This document shows, piece by piece, positions 43,495 to 52,128 of a stretch of DNA of 64,000 nucleotides; the stretch's first letter is position 1, and each line of letters opens with the position of its first letter. A program made the translations under genes and the position numbers. A model generated the notes under the pieces. The model did no database searches and had not been told where the DNA came from. It saw only the letters and a program-made list of their open reading frames with translations. Source of the stretch: Halorarius litoreus (lineage in GTDB: Archaea; Halobacteriota; Halobacteria; Halobacteriales; Haloarculaceae); NCBI RefSeq assembly GCF_024362405.1, contig NZ_CP101454.1, positions 1,488,001 through 1,552,000 on the forward strand, given 5' to 3'.

Positions 43495-45777
43495 ATGTCA
43501 GCGGATGACGCCGGGCCGTCCGGAGCCGACGAGGTCGTCGCCTCCACTGCTCCCCGTCCGGGCCCGGACGCGCTGTACGGCGAGACGCCCCGCCCACCGC
43601 TCCTCGAGAACGGGCCGGGGTGGGCGGCCGAGCCGCTCCTGGTCTCGGGGTGTGACGCGTACGTCGACGGGGAGTATCTGTATCAGGACTTCGTCTACGA
43701 CGACCACGGCGCCGACACCCGCTCGCTGCTGAGCCGACAGCCTTCCGGGGCGGAGAAGATGTGGGGGACGTTCGCCCAGCCGACGGGCGACCTCCACTAC
43801 CCGAACGACCCGGAGCGGTACGCGTACAACGCGGCCGACCTCCTCGAATTTCGTGCGCGCCCCACAGACGAGGGCATCGCCTACCGCATCACGCTGAACA
43901 CGATGCTGGACACCGATGTCACGGGGGTCGCCATCGGCATCGACACCTCCGGTGCGGGCACGCCCGAGGACGGCCGGACGGACTGGGGGTACGGGCTGGG
44001 TGACCTCGGCGCACCGGCGGACCACGTCCTCGTGACGTGGGGCGAGGGCGCCGAGTTGGACGGCGAACCGCTCGCCGACGAAGCGGTGTCGGTGGATCTG
44101 GAGCGCAATCAGCTCGAGGTGGAGGTACCGCTCGACCCCGGCGAGGAGACGTGGCGCCACTACTGCGTGACGGGACTGTGGGACGCCGATGTCCACGCGT
44201 TCCAGCGGGTCGAGGTCGCCCCCGACTACCGGACGCCGGGTGGGCGACGCTCCGGGCAGGACGTGCCCCCGGTTTTCAACGTCGGCTTCCGGTTCCACGA
44301 GCCGATGGCGCCGCCGGACCTCGACCCGACCGCGCTCCCGATGAAGCTGTTCGACGTACTGACCGCGGGGCTCCCGAGCGTCCTCGGCACCGGGAACTGG
44401 CGCGAACACGACCAGGCGCTCGCGCTCCGCGAGCGCGACATCTCCTCCTTTTTCGCCGACATCGACTTCGCCACGTTGCGGGCCGGCGAGACGGTCGAAC
44501 ACGTCCCCGAGTCGGGGTATCTCTCGCTGCTCTATCCGTCCCGGTACGACTTCGGTGAAGGCGTCGACCCCGCCCACGACCTGCTCGAGGGGTGTATCCA
44601 GCCGTACGGCGCCTACGTCCCCGACGACAACGACGGCACGGAGACGCCCCTCACCGTCCTCCTGCACTCGCTCGGCAACTGCTACACCCAGTACGCCGTG
44701 TACACCCCCAACCTCCTGCAGGAACTCGGCGAGGAACACGGGAGCATCGTCCTGATGCCGCAGGCGCGCGGCCCCGGCCTCTGGTACAAACGCGAGGGCG
44801 AACTCGACGTGTTCGAGGCGTGGCGCGACCTCGAAACCCGATTCGAGATCGACCGCGACCGCGTCTCGCTCGCGGGCTACTCGATGGGCGGGTACGGCAC
44901 CTTCGTCCTCGCCGCACAGTACCCCGACCTCTTCTCCTCCGGCTTCTCCGTGGTTGGGCCCCCGACCGAAGACCCGCTGGAGGGGGCGACGGGTGGGATG
45001 GTGGCGCTTCCCGCACTGCTCACGAGGGACCTGTTCGGCGGGCGGGGTGGGGGCCGGGTCCGCTCCATCTTCAGCGAGCGTCCCGAGGACGCCCGCTACG
45101 TCACGGACAACCTCCGGCACGTCCCCCTGCTCGTGTGGAACGGCGGGGCGGACGTGCTCGTGCCCGTGCTCGGCCCGCTCGGCTACGCGCGACGGCTCCG
45201 CGAACACGGCTACCGCCACGAACTCGACGTGTTCCCGTTCGAGGGGCACCTCACGATGGCGATTCGCGACCGCTGGGACCGTGCGGCCCGGTTCCTCGAC
45301 GCCGGTCGTGTCACGCGGTCACCCGCCCGCGTGACCTACCGGCACGTCCCCGAGTTCGACCACCCGGACGTGGGGTTGGTCCACGACGGCGCCTACTGGG
45401 TCGACGACATCACCGTCACCGACGCGGCACATACGGGGCTCGTCGACGCAATCTCGCTCGCCGACGGCTACGGGGAGCCCGTGGTCGACGAGTTCGTGGG
45501 CGCGGGCCGCTCCCCGAACGTCCACAAACGCCGGGGCGTCCACTGGAAGTCGCCCGTCGAGACGCAGCCCGCCCGCAACGCGCTGCAGGTCAGCCTGGAG
45601 GGCGTCGAGACGGTCACGCTGTGGGTCGAGGACGCGGGACTCGACCCCACCGACGAGCTGACGCTCGCCGTCGACAGCGACAGCGCGGCGACGGTGACGC
45701 TCGCCGGCTCGTTCGGCTATCGGGAGGTCGAGGTCCCCGAGGGTGCGTCGGAGACGACGGTTCGGCTGGCAGTGTGA
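43495..45777 (+). CDS. Giant esterase paralogue 2
   Basis: 760 residues, same architecture as the upstream copy but without the roughly 45-residue helical insert. Catalytic set: LTVLLHSLGNCYTQYAVY, LAGYSMGGYGTF (Ser), WNGGADVLVP (Asp) and FPFEGHLTMA (His). Several DNA blocks are almost identical to paralogue 1, for example 43980-44050 against 41403-41473. This suggests recent duplication or gene conversion while the rest diverged. The N-terminal 25 residues differ completely between the copies. Start set by its own TATA box. A beta-propeller tail remnant follows in the same frame right after the stop. Confidence 0.8.
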   Translation: MSADDAGPSGADEVVASTAPRPGPDALYGETPRPPLLENGPGWAAEPLLVSGCDAYVDGEYLYQDFVYDDHGADTRSLLSRQPSGAEKMWGTFAQPTGDLHYPNDPERYAYNAADLLEFRARPTDEGIAYRITLNTMLDTDVTGVAIGIDTSGAGTPEDGRTDWGYGLGDLGAPADHVLVTWGEGAELDGEPLADEAVSVDLERNQLEVEVPLDPGEETWRHYCVTGLWDADVHAFQRVEVAPDYRTPGGRRSGQDVPPVFNVGFRFHEPMAPPDLDPTALPMKLFDVLTAGLPSVLGTGNWREHDQALALRERDISSFFADIDFATLRAGETVEHVPESGYLSLLYPSRYDFGEGVDPAHDLLEGCIQPYGAYVPDDNDGTETPLTVLLHSLGNCYTQYAVYTPNLLQELGEEHGSIVLMPQARGPGLWYKREGELDVFEAWRDLETRFEIDRDRVSLAGYSMGGYGTFVLAAQYPDLFSSGFSVVGPPTEDPLEGATGGMVALPALLTRDLFGGRGGGRVRSIFSERPEDARYVTDNLRHVPLLVWNGGADVLVPVLGPLGYARRLREHGYRHELDVFPFEGHLTMAIRDRWDRAARFLDAGRVTRSPARVTYRHVPEFDHPDVGLVHDGAYWVDDITVTDAAHTGLVDAISLADGYGEPVVDEFVGAGRSPNVHKRRGVHWKSPVETQPARNALQVSLEGVETVTLWVEDAGLDPTDELTLAVDSDSAATVTLAGSFGYREVEVPEGASETTVRLAV

Positions 45778-45939
45778 GCCGTCGGCGAGAAGACACGCCA
45801 CCGGGGGCTGCTGGGCCTGTCGTGGTCGCCATCGAACTTCTTCGACCAGCTGGCCGTCACCGTACCGGTCGTCGCTGGCGACCGGGTGTACGTCGGCGGC
45901 GACCGCGGTGGGTTCGCCGCACTCGCCCGCTCAGCGTAG
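45778..45939 (+). pseudogene. C-terminal remnant of a PQQ-like beta-propeller gene
   Basis: Immediately after the TGA of the second esterase, the same frame stays open for 53 codons without a start and ends VVAGDRVYVGGDRGGFAALARS before TAG. The VVAGDRVYVGG(D)xGxxxAL pattern is the last blade of PQQ-like propellers such as the gene at 24251. Its last nine bases overlap the stop region of convergent thrC. Most likely a gene fragment left by a deletion or rearrangement. Confidence 0.6.
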
Positions 45940-47238
45940 GTTTCGCAGCTTCCCGAGCAGGCCGCCGCTCCCGGAGACGTCCTTCCCCGCGAGATGTTTG
46001 AGAATCTTGTCCGTGTCGTTCGGGACGCCCTCCGGGTCGCGTCCGGCCGCGGCGGCGGCGTCGGGGTCCTTCAGCAGGTGGCCGGTCGTGAGACAGACGA
46101 CGTCCTCGCCGGCGTCGATCTCGCCCCGCTCGCGGAGCTTTCGCAGGCCCGCGACCGACGCAGCGGACGCGGGTTCGACGCCGATCCCCTCGCCGGCGAG
46201 CGCGCGCTGTGCGTCGGTGATCTCCTCGTCGCTCACGGCGACTGCCGTCCCGTTCGTCTCGCGAATCCCCGGGAGCGCCTTCGGCGCGTTCACGGGGTTG
46301 CCGATGCGGATGGCCGTCGCGATGGTCTCGACCTCGTCCCAGCGGCGGGTCTCGTCGTTGCCTTCCTCGATGGCCTCGACCATCGGGGCGGCCCCCTCGG
46401 CCTGCACGCCCGTCAGTTTCGGGACGTCGCCGGGTGCGAGGTCGCCACCCTTGACGAGTTCACGGAAGCACTTGTAGAGCGCCGCGGTGTTGCCGGCGTT
46501 CCCCACGGGGAGGACGATGCGGTCGGGGAACCGCCCCTCGTCGGTGTAGAACTCTTCGAGGATTTCGAGGCCGATGGTCTTCTGCCCCTCCAGGCGGAAG
46601 GGGTTGAGCGAGTTGAGGAGGTAGGCCTCGCCGCGGTCCGCGAGGTCCTGCACGCGGTCGAGGCAGGCGTCGAAGTTGCCGTCGACTTCGAGGATGGTGG
46701 CACCGTGTAGGCTCGCCTGCGCGATCTTGCCGGCGGCGACCTTTCCTTCGGGCAGGAGCACGAGCGTTTCGAGCCCGGCACGGGCGCCGTAGGCCGCGAG
46801 CGCCGCCGAGGTGTTGCCGGTCGAGGCACACGCGAGGCGGTCGACGCCGAGTTCCTGTGCCACTCGCACCCCGACGGTCATCCCGCGGTCCTTGAACGAG
46901 CCCGTGGGATTCATCCCCTCGTGTTTGATGCGGAGGTTGCGGACGCCGAGTTCGTCTTCGAGCCGGGGCGCGTAGTGGAGCGGCGTCGACCCCTCGGGGA
47001 GCGTGACGCCCTCCTCGAAGGGGAGCGCGGCGTTGTAGCGCCAGACGCCGTCGCCCTCGAACTGGTCGAACGTCGGGTACGAGTCGTAGCGCGCCTCCAG
47101 CAGGCCGTCGCACTCCGGGCAAGTGTAGACGATGTCGTCGAACGGTGGGAGGTCGTGTCCGCACTCGATACAGGTGAGCCAGACCCCGTCGGCGCCGTCG
47201 GGGGCCTCGGGCCGGTCAGGGAGCGTCAGGTCAGCCAT
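45931..47238 (-). CDS. thrC: Threonine synthase
   Basis: 435 residues from ATG at 47238 (MADLTLPDRP). PLP-dependent conversion of O-phosphohomoserine to threonine. An N-terminal zinc-ribbon-like segment (CIECGHD ... CPECDGLLEARYD) is typical of archaeal ThrC. The PLP lysine is in NPTGSFKDRGM, followed by ACASTGNTSAALAAY and the phosphate-binding VLPVGNAGNTAALYKC. The upstream open frame to 47346 lacks family character. Supplies threonine in the aspartate pathway with lysC at 17037, though not clustered with it. Confidence 0.95.
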   Translation of the reverse strand: MADLTLPDRPEAPDGADGVWLTCIECGHDLPPFDDIVYTCPECDGLLEARYDSYPTFDQFEGDGVWRYNAALPFEEGVTLPEGSTPLHYAPRLEDELGVRNLRIKHEGMNPTGSFKDRGMTVGVRVAQELGVDRLACASTGNTSAALAAYGARAGLETLVLLPEGKVAAGKIAQASLHGATILEVDGNFDACLDRVQDLADRGEAYLLNSLNPFRLEGQKTIGLEILEEFYTDEGRFPDRIVLPVGNAGNTAALYKCFRELVKGGDLAPGDVPKLTGVQAEGAAPMVEAIEEGNDETRRWDEVETIATAIRIGNPVNAPKALPGIRETNGTAVAVSDEEITDAQRALAGEGIGVEPASAASVAGLRKLRERGEIDAGEDVVCLTTGHLLKDPDAAAAAGRDPEGVPNDTDKILKHLAGKDVSGSGGLLGKLRNLR

Positions 47239-47299
47239 TGCCGGATGTCGCCGCGCCGCGAGCAAAAAGGGGGCGGTTGCGGCGGGCGTGTCGACCGTA

Positions 47300-47539
47300 C
47301 TACGTCTCGCCGCTCGCGGCGTAGCCCTGTCGCTCGATACAGGCACGCATCTCGGCCTCCTCGGCGTGTTTGTGGAGCCGCGTCGGCGTGTCGCAGTAGA
47401 ACGTCTCGCCGTCGAACCGGAGCGCTACCTCGCGGATGTCGCCGAGGAACTCCGTCCGGACGATGACGCGCTCGCCGTCTTTCAGCCGTGCCATGAGCTC
47501 GTCGAGTTCGAACTCACCTGCGTCGACGGTGATAGCCAT
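47300..47539 (-). CDS. Small conserved haloarchaeal protein
   Basis: 79 residues from ATG at 47539: MAITVDAGEFELDELMARLKDGERVIVRTEFLGDIREVALRFD ... the rest is charged with a Cys near residue 49 (ETFYCDTPTRLHKH) and another near 67. Compact, soluble, strand-helix-strand prediction. I do not recognise a function; such proteins sit beside haloarchaeal thrC and may relate to DUF8001-type families. Start chosen for a clean N-terminus and moderate length. Confidence 0.6.
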   Translation of the reverse strand: MAITVDAGEFELDELMARLKDGERVIVRTEFLGDIREVALRFDGETFYCDTPTRLHKHAEEAEMRACIERQGYAASGET

Positions 47540-47666
47540 ACCGGGGTGACACCGGGAGCGACCAAATAGCCGTCGTCGCTGCGTCAGCCGCGCGTCTGAC
47601 ACATGGTAACAGTTAACGTCCTCCATGCAGACACGTAACCCAACCACGGCGCCGCCGTGTGGACCA

Positions 47667-47825
47667 ATGGCACCTGTAGACACCGACGATACGACCGACC
47701 TGCCCGCAGACCGCCGAGCCGCCGGACTGGAACTCTCCGACGGGGGGTATCTGGTGTACGACCCCCGGAACCACCACGCGTGGGTCGAATCAGACCGCCC
47801 CCACGACCTCGACCGACACCGCTAG
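47667..47825 (+). CDS. Small haloarchaeal protein, DUF7331-like
   Basis: 52 residues from ATG at 47667. Acidic N-terminal half, then the conserved ending LELSDGGYLVYDPRNHHAWVESDRPHDL, the pattern I associate with DUF7331 (one DPxNHxAWVxSD motif, function unknown). Too short for domain prediction, but the motif supports a real gene. Convergent with the HxlR-type regulator gene. Confidence 0.65.
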   Translation: MAPVDTDDTTDLPADRRAAGLELSDGGYLVYDPRNHHAWVESDRPHDLDRHR

Positions 47826-47855
47826 CGTGTCGTAGTCGGCGGCGTATCCCCGGAC

Positions 47856-48203
47856 TCAGGCCGGGGCGGCGAGGTGCGAGCGCCCCCACTCGCGCATCTC
47901 CTCGATGACCGGTTGGAGCGACTCGCCGCGAGGGGTCAGCGCGTACTCCACCCGGAACGGCTTCTCGCTCACCACCGTGCGCTCGACGAGGCCGTACTCC
48001 TCTAAGTTCTCCAGCGAGTCCGACAGCACCTTCGAGGAGATGCCGTCGACCGCGCGCTTCAGGTCGTTGAACCCGCGTGGCTTGTCGAGCAGTCGGTGGA
48101 TGATGACCGGGTGCCACTTCTTGCCCAGAACGGTCGCGGTGGCGGTGATGGGACACCAGTCCTCGCCCGCACACCACACTTCCAGCGGTGCGTCGTCCGT
48201 CAT
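47856..48203 (-). CDS. HxlR-family winged-helix regulator
   Basis: 115 residues. The HxlR signature is present: CPITATATVLGKKWHPVIIHRLLDKPRGFNDLKRAVDGISSKVLSDSLENLEEYGLVERTVVSEKPFRVEYALTPRGESL (positions about 20-100). Two Cys near the N-terminus (WCAGEDWC) could be redox or aldehyde sensors as in other HxlR/YodB proteins. A dimeric DNA-binding repressor or activator; target unknown. ATG at 48203 chosen; the frame extends 20 codons upstream without family resemblance. Confidence 0.85.
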   Translation of the reverse strand: MTDDAPLEVWCAGEDWCPITATATVLGKKWHPVIIHRLLDKPRGFNDLKRAVDGISSKVLSDSLENLEEYGLVERTVVSEKPFRVEYALTPRGESLQPVIEEMREWGRSHLAAPA

Positions 48204-48323
48204 AGGTCTCCGATGGCTCGCACCGGGCATAAGGTTACTCGCGGAAATCCGGTTACCACGCACAACCGCATTACTGTTCGCTACGTGCCGCTTGCTGGTC
48301 GCCGGGTACGGCCCAAAGGTGTC

Positions 48324-48704
48324 TCAGGTCTCGGGGAACTCGTCGATGCGCTCGTGGACGTAGGCGGCCCACTCGTCGAGCGTCTCGTGCATCAGGTCAC
48401 GAGCTTCGTCGCCGGGCGTGGCGGTGTACTGGTAGACGTGCCCGCCCGAGTCGAGCAGGCGGCGTTCCCGGCGGGCGAGGCCCTTCTCGCGGAGCGTCGA
48501 CAGCGACCGGTTGACGTTCGAGCGGTCGCGGTCGAGGATGTCGGCCAGCTCCGAGACGGTGCTCCCGGGGTGCTCCCGCAGGGTGAGGTACGTCCGAACC
48601 TCGTGTTCCTGCACGCCGAACACGCAGGCCAGCACCTCCTCGAAGCCCGGCTCCTCGTCTAGCATCAGCTCACGGAAGCGGCCGGGGTCCGGGTCGGTTC
48701 GCAT
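48324..48704 (-). CDS. MarR/TrmB-type winged-helix regulator
   Basis: 126 residues. Winged helix: VLACVFGVQEHEVRTYLTLREHPGSTVSELADILDRDRSNVNRSLSTLREKGLARRERRLLDSGGHVYQYTATP, a TrmB/MarR-like DNA-binding domain, then a short dimerisation helix (EARDLMHETLDEWAAYVHERI). No sugar-binding TrmB C-terminal domain. ATG at 48704. Divergent from the membrane nuclease gene at 48823 with a 118-bp shared upstream region, so it may control that gene. Confidence 0.82.
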   Translation of the reverse strand: MRTDPDPGRFRELMLDEEPGFEEVLACVFGVQEHEVRTYLTLREHPGSTVSELADILDRDRSNVNRSLSTLREKGLARRERRLLDSGGHVYQYTATPGDEARDLMHETLDEWAAYVHERIDEFPET

Positions 48705-48822
48705 GTCTCTCGGTATGGGGTTCGGCGTCTTGAATCCCGCCGTTACCACGGACTCACCCCGCTCGTGTGGCTCGTGTGCCCACCCTCCCGATTTTTCACC
48801 CCATCGGGCGCAGGCGGTGGGT

Positions 48823-50688
48823 ATGTCATCGACAGCAGGGGTTCGCTCCGCGGCCTCCCGGGAACCGCTGGTCCTCTTGCGCGCGTCGCTCGCCGTCGCG
48901 CTCCTGCTCGTCACGCTGACGTATGCCGTCACCCGCGTGTTCGTGCTGAACTTCTCGACGGCGGGGCCGAACGCCACCGCACTGCTCGCGCTGTTGCTGG
49001 TGACGGGGTGGACGCTTCTGGTTCCGTTTTCCTCTCGTCTCACATCCGGCGCCCGCGAGCAGTTGCTCGTGGCGGTCGCCGCGGGCGGGGTCGCGTTCTC
49101 CCTGCTCGGCGGGCCGGTCGTCGCGCTCGTCGGTGCATCCCTGACCGGGCTCGCGCTTACGCCCGTACTGGCAACCGACGCCGCCCGACTCGACGCGCGC
49201 GTGGGCATCGCGTTCGCGCTCGGCCTGCTCCTCGTGCTGGCGCTCCGCGGGCTGACAGGTGCGGTTTCGGCGTACGCGACGCTCGTGGGTGGCGGTGTGC
49301 TGGTCGCGTTTCTCCTCGCGCTCGGTGGGGCGACGGTCGCGCTCGGTGACGGCACCCAGCGAAACACGGTACCGACGCTCGCACCGCTGTTCGTCGCGCT
49401 GTTCCTCGCGGCGCTCTGGCTGGGGTTCCCGACGGTCACGGCCCGCTGGGTCGGCCACCCCTATCCGTGGGCCGTGGGGCTCTCGGCCGTCGGCCTGCTC
49501 GTCGGCGGTGGCTGGGTGGCGTACCTCGGCGCGCCCGGTCGCCGGGGCGCGCTCGCGTGGGGCCTGTTCCTCGTCGGGGCGATGGCACGACTGCTCTCCG
49601 TCGAGACGGTGCCGGTCGTCGGCCTCCCGCTCGCGACGGCCGCGCTGGTCGTCCTCGCGTCGATCGGTGGCACCGGCAGCCAGCGCCCGCGTCGCGCGGG
49701 GCTCACGGTGAGCGGCGCCCAACTCCTCGCGCTCGTGGCCGTCGTCGGGTTCGTGCTGGCCGTGAACTGGGCGTTCATCCCCGGCGTCGGCCCACTCCTG
49801 CGGGGACTGGAGCCGGCACTCGTCCTGGCGCTCGCCGCGCTCGTCGGGGCGACGGCCGTACTCGCCGTCCGTGGGCGTCCCGACCCGACCGAGCCGACCG
49901 GCCTCGACGGCACCCGCCGGGCGCTCGTCGGCGGGGTCGGGGCCGGCCTGCTGGCGCTCGTCGGCGGCTACCTCCGGCGGCCGACGTCCGGCGCGACGCC
50001 AGACAGACTCCGGGTCGCCACGTACAACGTCCACCAGTTCTTCGATTCGCGGGGCCGGTACAACCTCCGGGCGGTCGCCGACCTGTTCCGGGGTCGTGGA
50101 ATCGGAATCCTCGGCCTGCAGGAGACTGAGGGCGCGCGCATCACCTCCGGAAACGTGTTCGGGGTGCGGTGGCTCGCCGCGGCGCTCGGCTACCACTACG
50201 CACCGGGGCCGGAGGCCAGCGTCGGGGGGTACGGCGTCTCGCTGCTCTCGGCGTGGCCCATCGACGAGGCGGAGGTGGTGGAACTCCCGACCGACGACAC
50301 GGTGACGCGCCCAGCGCTGCGCGCGACGGTCGACCACCCCGACGGCCCGATTCCCGTCGTCGTCGCGCACCTGGAGGTCGACGGCGAGGTGCGGATTCGA
50401 CAGGCTCGGCGGGTGCTGGAACTCGTCGAGGACGCCGAGGCGGCGGTCGTTCTCGGTGACTTCAACGCCACGCCGGACGAGGCGGTCGTCGACACCATGA
50501 CGGCGTCGTTCACCGATTCCTGGGCCGCCGTGGGCGACGGTCCCGGCTACACGTACAGCGCGTCGCGCCCGTACCAGCGCATCGACTACGTGTTCGTCCG
50601 CGGCTTCGAGCCGACGGCCGCGACGGTGTTCGGGAGCGCCGACGAGTCGGACCACCGGGGCGTGAGTACGTCGCTCGACCGGGCCTGA
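48823..50688 (+). CDS. Membrane-anchored endonuclease/exonuclease/phosphatase-family protein
   Basis: 621 residues. About residues 15-395 form ten or more membrane helices. The C-terminal 240 residues are an EEP (exonuclease III/DNase I/sphingomyelinase) domain: VATYNVHQFFDSRGRYNLRAVADL, ILGLQETEGARI, VVVAHLEVDGEVRIRQA, VVLGDFNATPDE, RIDYVFVRG and ESDHRGVSTSL, so metal and catalytic residues (Asn, Glu, Asp, His) look intact. Orientation of the domain relative to the membrane is unclear; substrates could be phospholipid head groups or nucleic acid. First of a pair with the small membrane gene at 50774. Confidence 0.85.
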   Translation: MSSTAGVRSAASREPLVLLRASLAVALLLVTLTYAVTRVFVLNFSTAGPNATALLALLLVTGWTLLVPFSSRLTSGAREQLLVAVAAGGVAFSLLGGPVVALVGASLTGLALTPVLATDAARLDARVGIAFALGLLLVLALRGLTGAVSAYATLVGGGVLVAFLLALGGATVALGDGTQRNTVPTLAPLFVALFLAALWLGFPTVTARWVGHPYPWAVGLSAVGLLVGGGWVAYLGAPGRRGALAWGLFLVGAMARLLSVETVPVVGLPLATAALVVLASIGGTGSQRPRRAGLTVSGAQLLALVAVVGFVLAVNWAFIPGVGPLLRGLEPALVLALAALVGATAVLAVRGRPDPTEPTGLDGTRRALVGGVGAGLLALVGGYLRRPTSGATPDRLRVATYNVHQFFDSRGRYNLRAVADLFRGRGIGILGLQETEGARITSGNVFGVRWLAAALGYHYAPGPEASVGGYGVSLLSAWPIDEAEVVELPTDDTVTRPALRATVDHPDGPIPVVVAHLEVDGEVRIRQARRVLELVEDAEAAVVLGDFNATPDEAVVDTMTASFTDSWAAVGDGPGYTYSASRPYQRIDYVFVRGFEPTAATVFGSADESDHRGVSTSLDRA

Positions 50689-50773
50689 GGCGGTCGTGTG
50701 CATGTGCGACTGGGTCGCACGGCCGCCCACACCCGCCGCCGCTTTTCTCCATACCGTCGATGCTTCGGCCGCG

Positions 50774-51241
50774 ATGGCAACCGAGACACGACAGCGAACC
50801 GGATTCGAACTCGACGAAGCGTGGCAGGGCGGGGTCGTCGCCGGCCTCGCCGGTGCCACCGTCATGACCGCCGTGATGCTCGTGATGGGAGCGACGCCCG
50901 TCATCGCGGGAGCGATTCCCGGCCTCTACACCCTCGCTCCACCGGCCAATCCCGTGGCCGGGGTTATCATCCACCTCTCGCACGGCGCGATACTCGGCGT
51001 CGTGTTCGCCGGGGTCGTCAGCGCCGCCGGCATCACCGACGCGCGAACGACGGTCGCCGTCGGTATCGGCTACGGCATCGTGGCGTGGGTCGTCCTCGCG
51101 GCGCTCCTGATGCCGCTGTGGCTCTCGGCAGTCGGGTTCCAGAACGCGCCGCCGTTCCCGAACGTCGCCGTCCCGAGCCTGCTGTGGCATCTGGTGTACG
51201 GCGTGGTGACGGGGGCGGTGTTCACCGCTGTTCGCCCCTAA
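50774..51241 (+). CDS. Four-helix membrane protein
   Basis: 155 residues with four hydrophobic helices (VVAGLAGATVMTAVMLVMGA, NPVAGVIIHLSHGAILGVVFAGVVSAAG, TVAVGIGYGIVAWVVLAALLMPLWL, LLWHLVYGVVTGAVFTAV). The conserved His in IHLSHGAILG and LLWHLVYGVV resemble haloarchaeal proteins often (mis)annotated as histidine kinase. No kinase motif is seen. ATG at 50774. Function unknown. Convergent overlap of 4 bp with argF. Confidence 0.7.
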   Translation: MATETRQRTGFELDEAWQGGVVAGLAGATVMTAVMLVMGATPVIAGAIPGLYTLAPPANPVAGVIIHLSHGAILGVVFAGVVSAAGITDARTTVAVGIGYGIVAWVVLAALLMPLWLSAVGFQNAPPFPNVAVPSLLWHLVYGVVTGAVFTAVRP

Positions 51242-52128
51242 CGAAGGAAGGTCAACAGCCCCTTCTGGGCGTGCAGTCGGTTTTCGGCCTGATCCCAGAC
51301 GAGCGCGTCATCGCTCTCCAGAACGTCGTCCGTTATCTCCTCGCCGCGGTGCGCCGGCAGACAGTGCATCACCTTCTGGCCGGAGAGCAGCTCCGAGTTG
51401 AGCTGGAAGCCGTCGAACGCTTCGAGTTTCTCGGCGCGCTCGTCCTCTTGCCCCATCGACACCCAGACGTCGGTGTAGACGACGTCCGCGTCCGCGACGG
51501 CGGCCTCGGGGTCGTTCGTCACCTCGGGTGCGTCACCGAGTTCGGCGGCGCGGTCCATCGTCTCGTCGTCCGGCTCGTAGCCCGCGGGTGTCGCGACGGT
51601 GAGGTCGATGCCCGTCATGGCCGCGCCCCGAACGAACGACTGACAGACGTTGTTACCGTCGCCGACCCACGCGACGTCCACGTCGAAGTCGCCGAACGTC
51701 TCCTGAATCGTCAGGAGGTCGGCGAGCGTCTGGCAGGGGTGGGCGTCGTCGGTGAGGCCGTTGACCACGGGAATCGTGGCGTACTCGGCGAGTCCCGTCA
51801 CGTCCGCGTGGTCGAACACGCGGGCCATCACCACGTCGACGTACCGCGAGAGGACGCGCGCCGTGTCCCGGATGGGCTCGCCGTGGCCCAGGTGGATGTC
51901 CTCGGGACCGAGGAACAGCGCGTGCCCGCCGAGCTGAGTCATCCCCGTCTCGAAGGAGATTCGGGTGCGCGTCGAGGGTTTCTCGAAGATCATCGCCAGC
52001 GACTGGCCCGCGAGAACCGGGTGGGCCTTCCCGCGCTGGGTGCGTTCCTTCAGGTCGGTCGCGCGCGTGAGGACGTCCGCGAGGTCGTCACGCGAGAGGT
52101 CGTCGATGTCGGTGAAGTGCTGGGTCAT
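51238..52128 (-). CDS. argF: Ornithine carbamoyltransferase
   Basis: 296 residues. Transfers carbamoyl from carbamoyl phosphate to ornithine to make citrulline. Visible signatures: the carbamoyl-phosphate loop EKPSTRTRISFE, ARVFDHADV, HPCQTLADL, the ornithine-site VYTDVWVSMGQ and HCLPAHRGEEI. Last gene of the arginine operon; its ATG overlaps the TGA of argE (ATGA), so translation is coupled. Cytosolic, trimer expected. Confidence 0.97.
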   Translation of the reverse strand: MTQHFTDIDDLSRDDLADVLTRATDLKERTQRGKAHPVLAGQSLAMIFEKPSTRTRISFETGMTQLGGHALFLGPEDIHLGHGEPIRDTARVLSRYVDVVMARVFDHADVTGLAEYATIPVVNGLTDDAHPCQTLADLLTIQETFGDFDVDVAWVGDGNNVCQSFVRGAAMTGIDLTVATPAGYEPDDETMDRAAELGDAPEVTNDPEAAVADADVVYTDVWVSMGQEDERAEKLEAFDGFQLNSELLSGQKVMHCLPAHRGEEITDDVLESDDALVWDQAENRLHAQKGLLTFLR

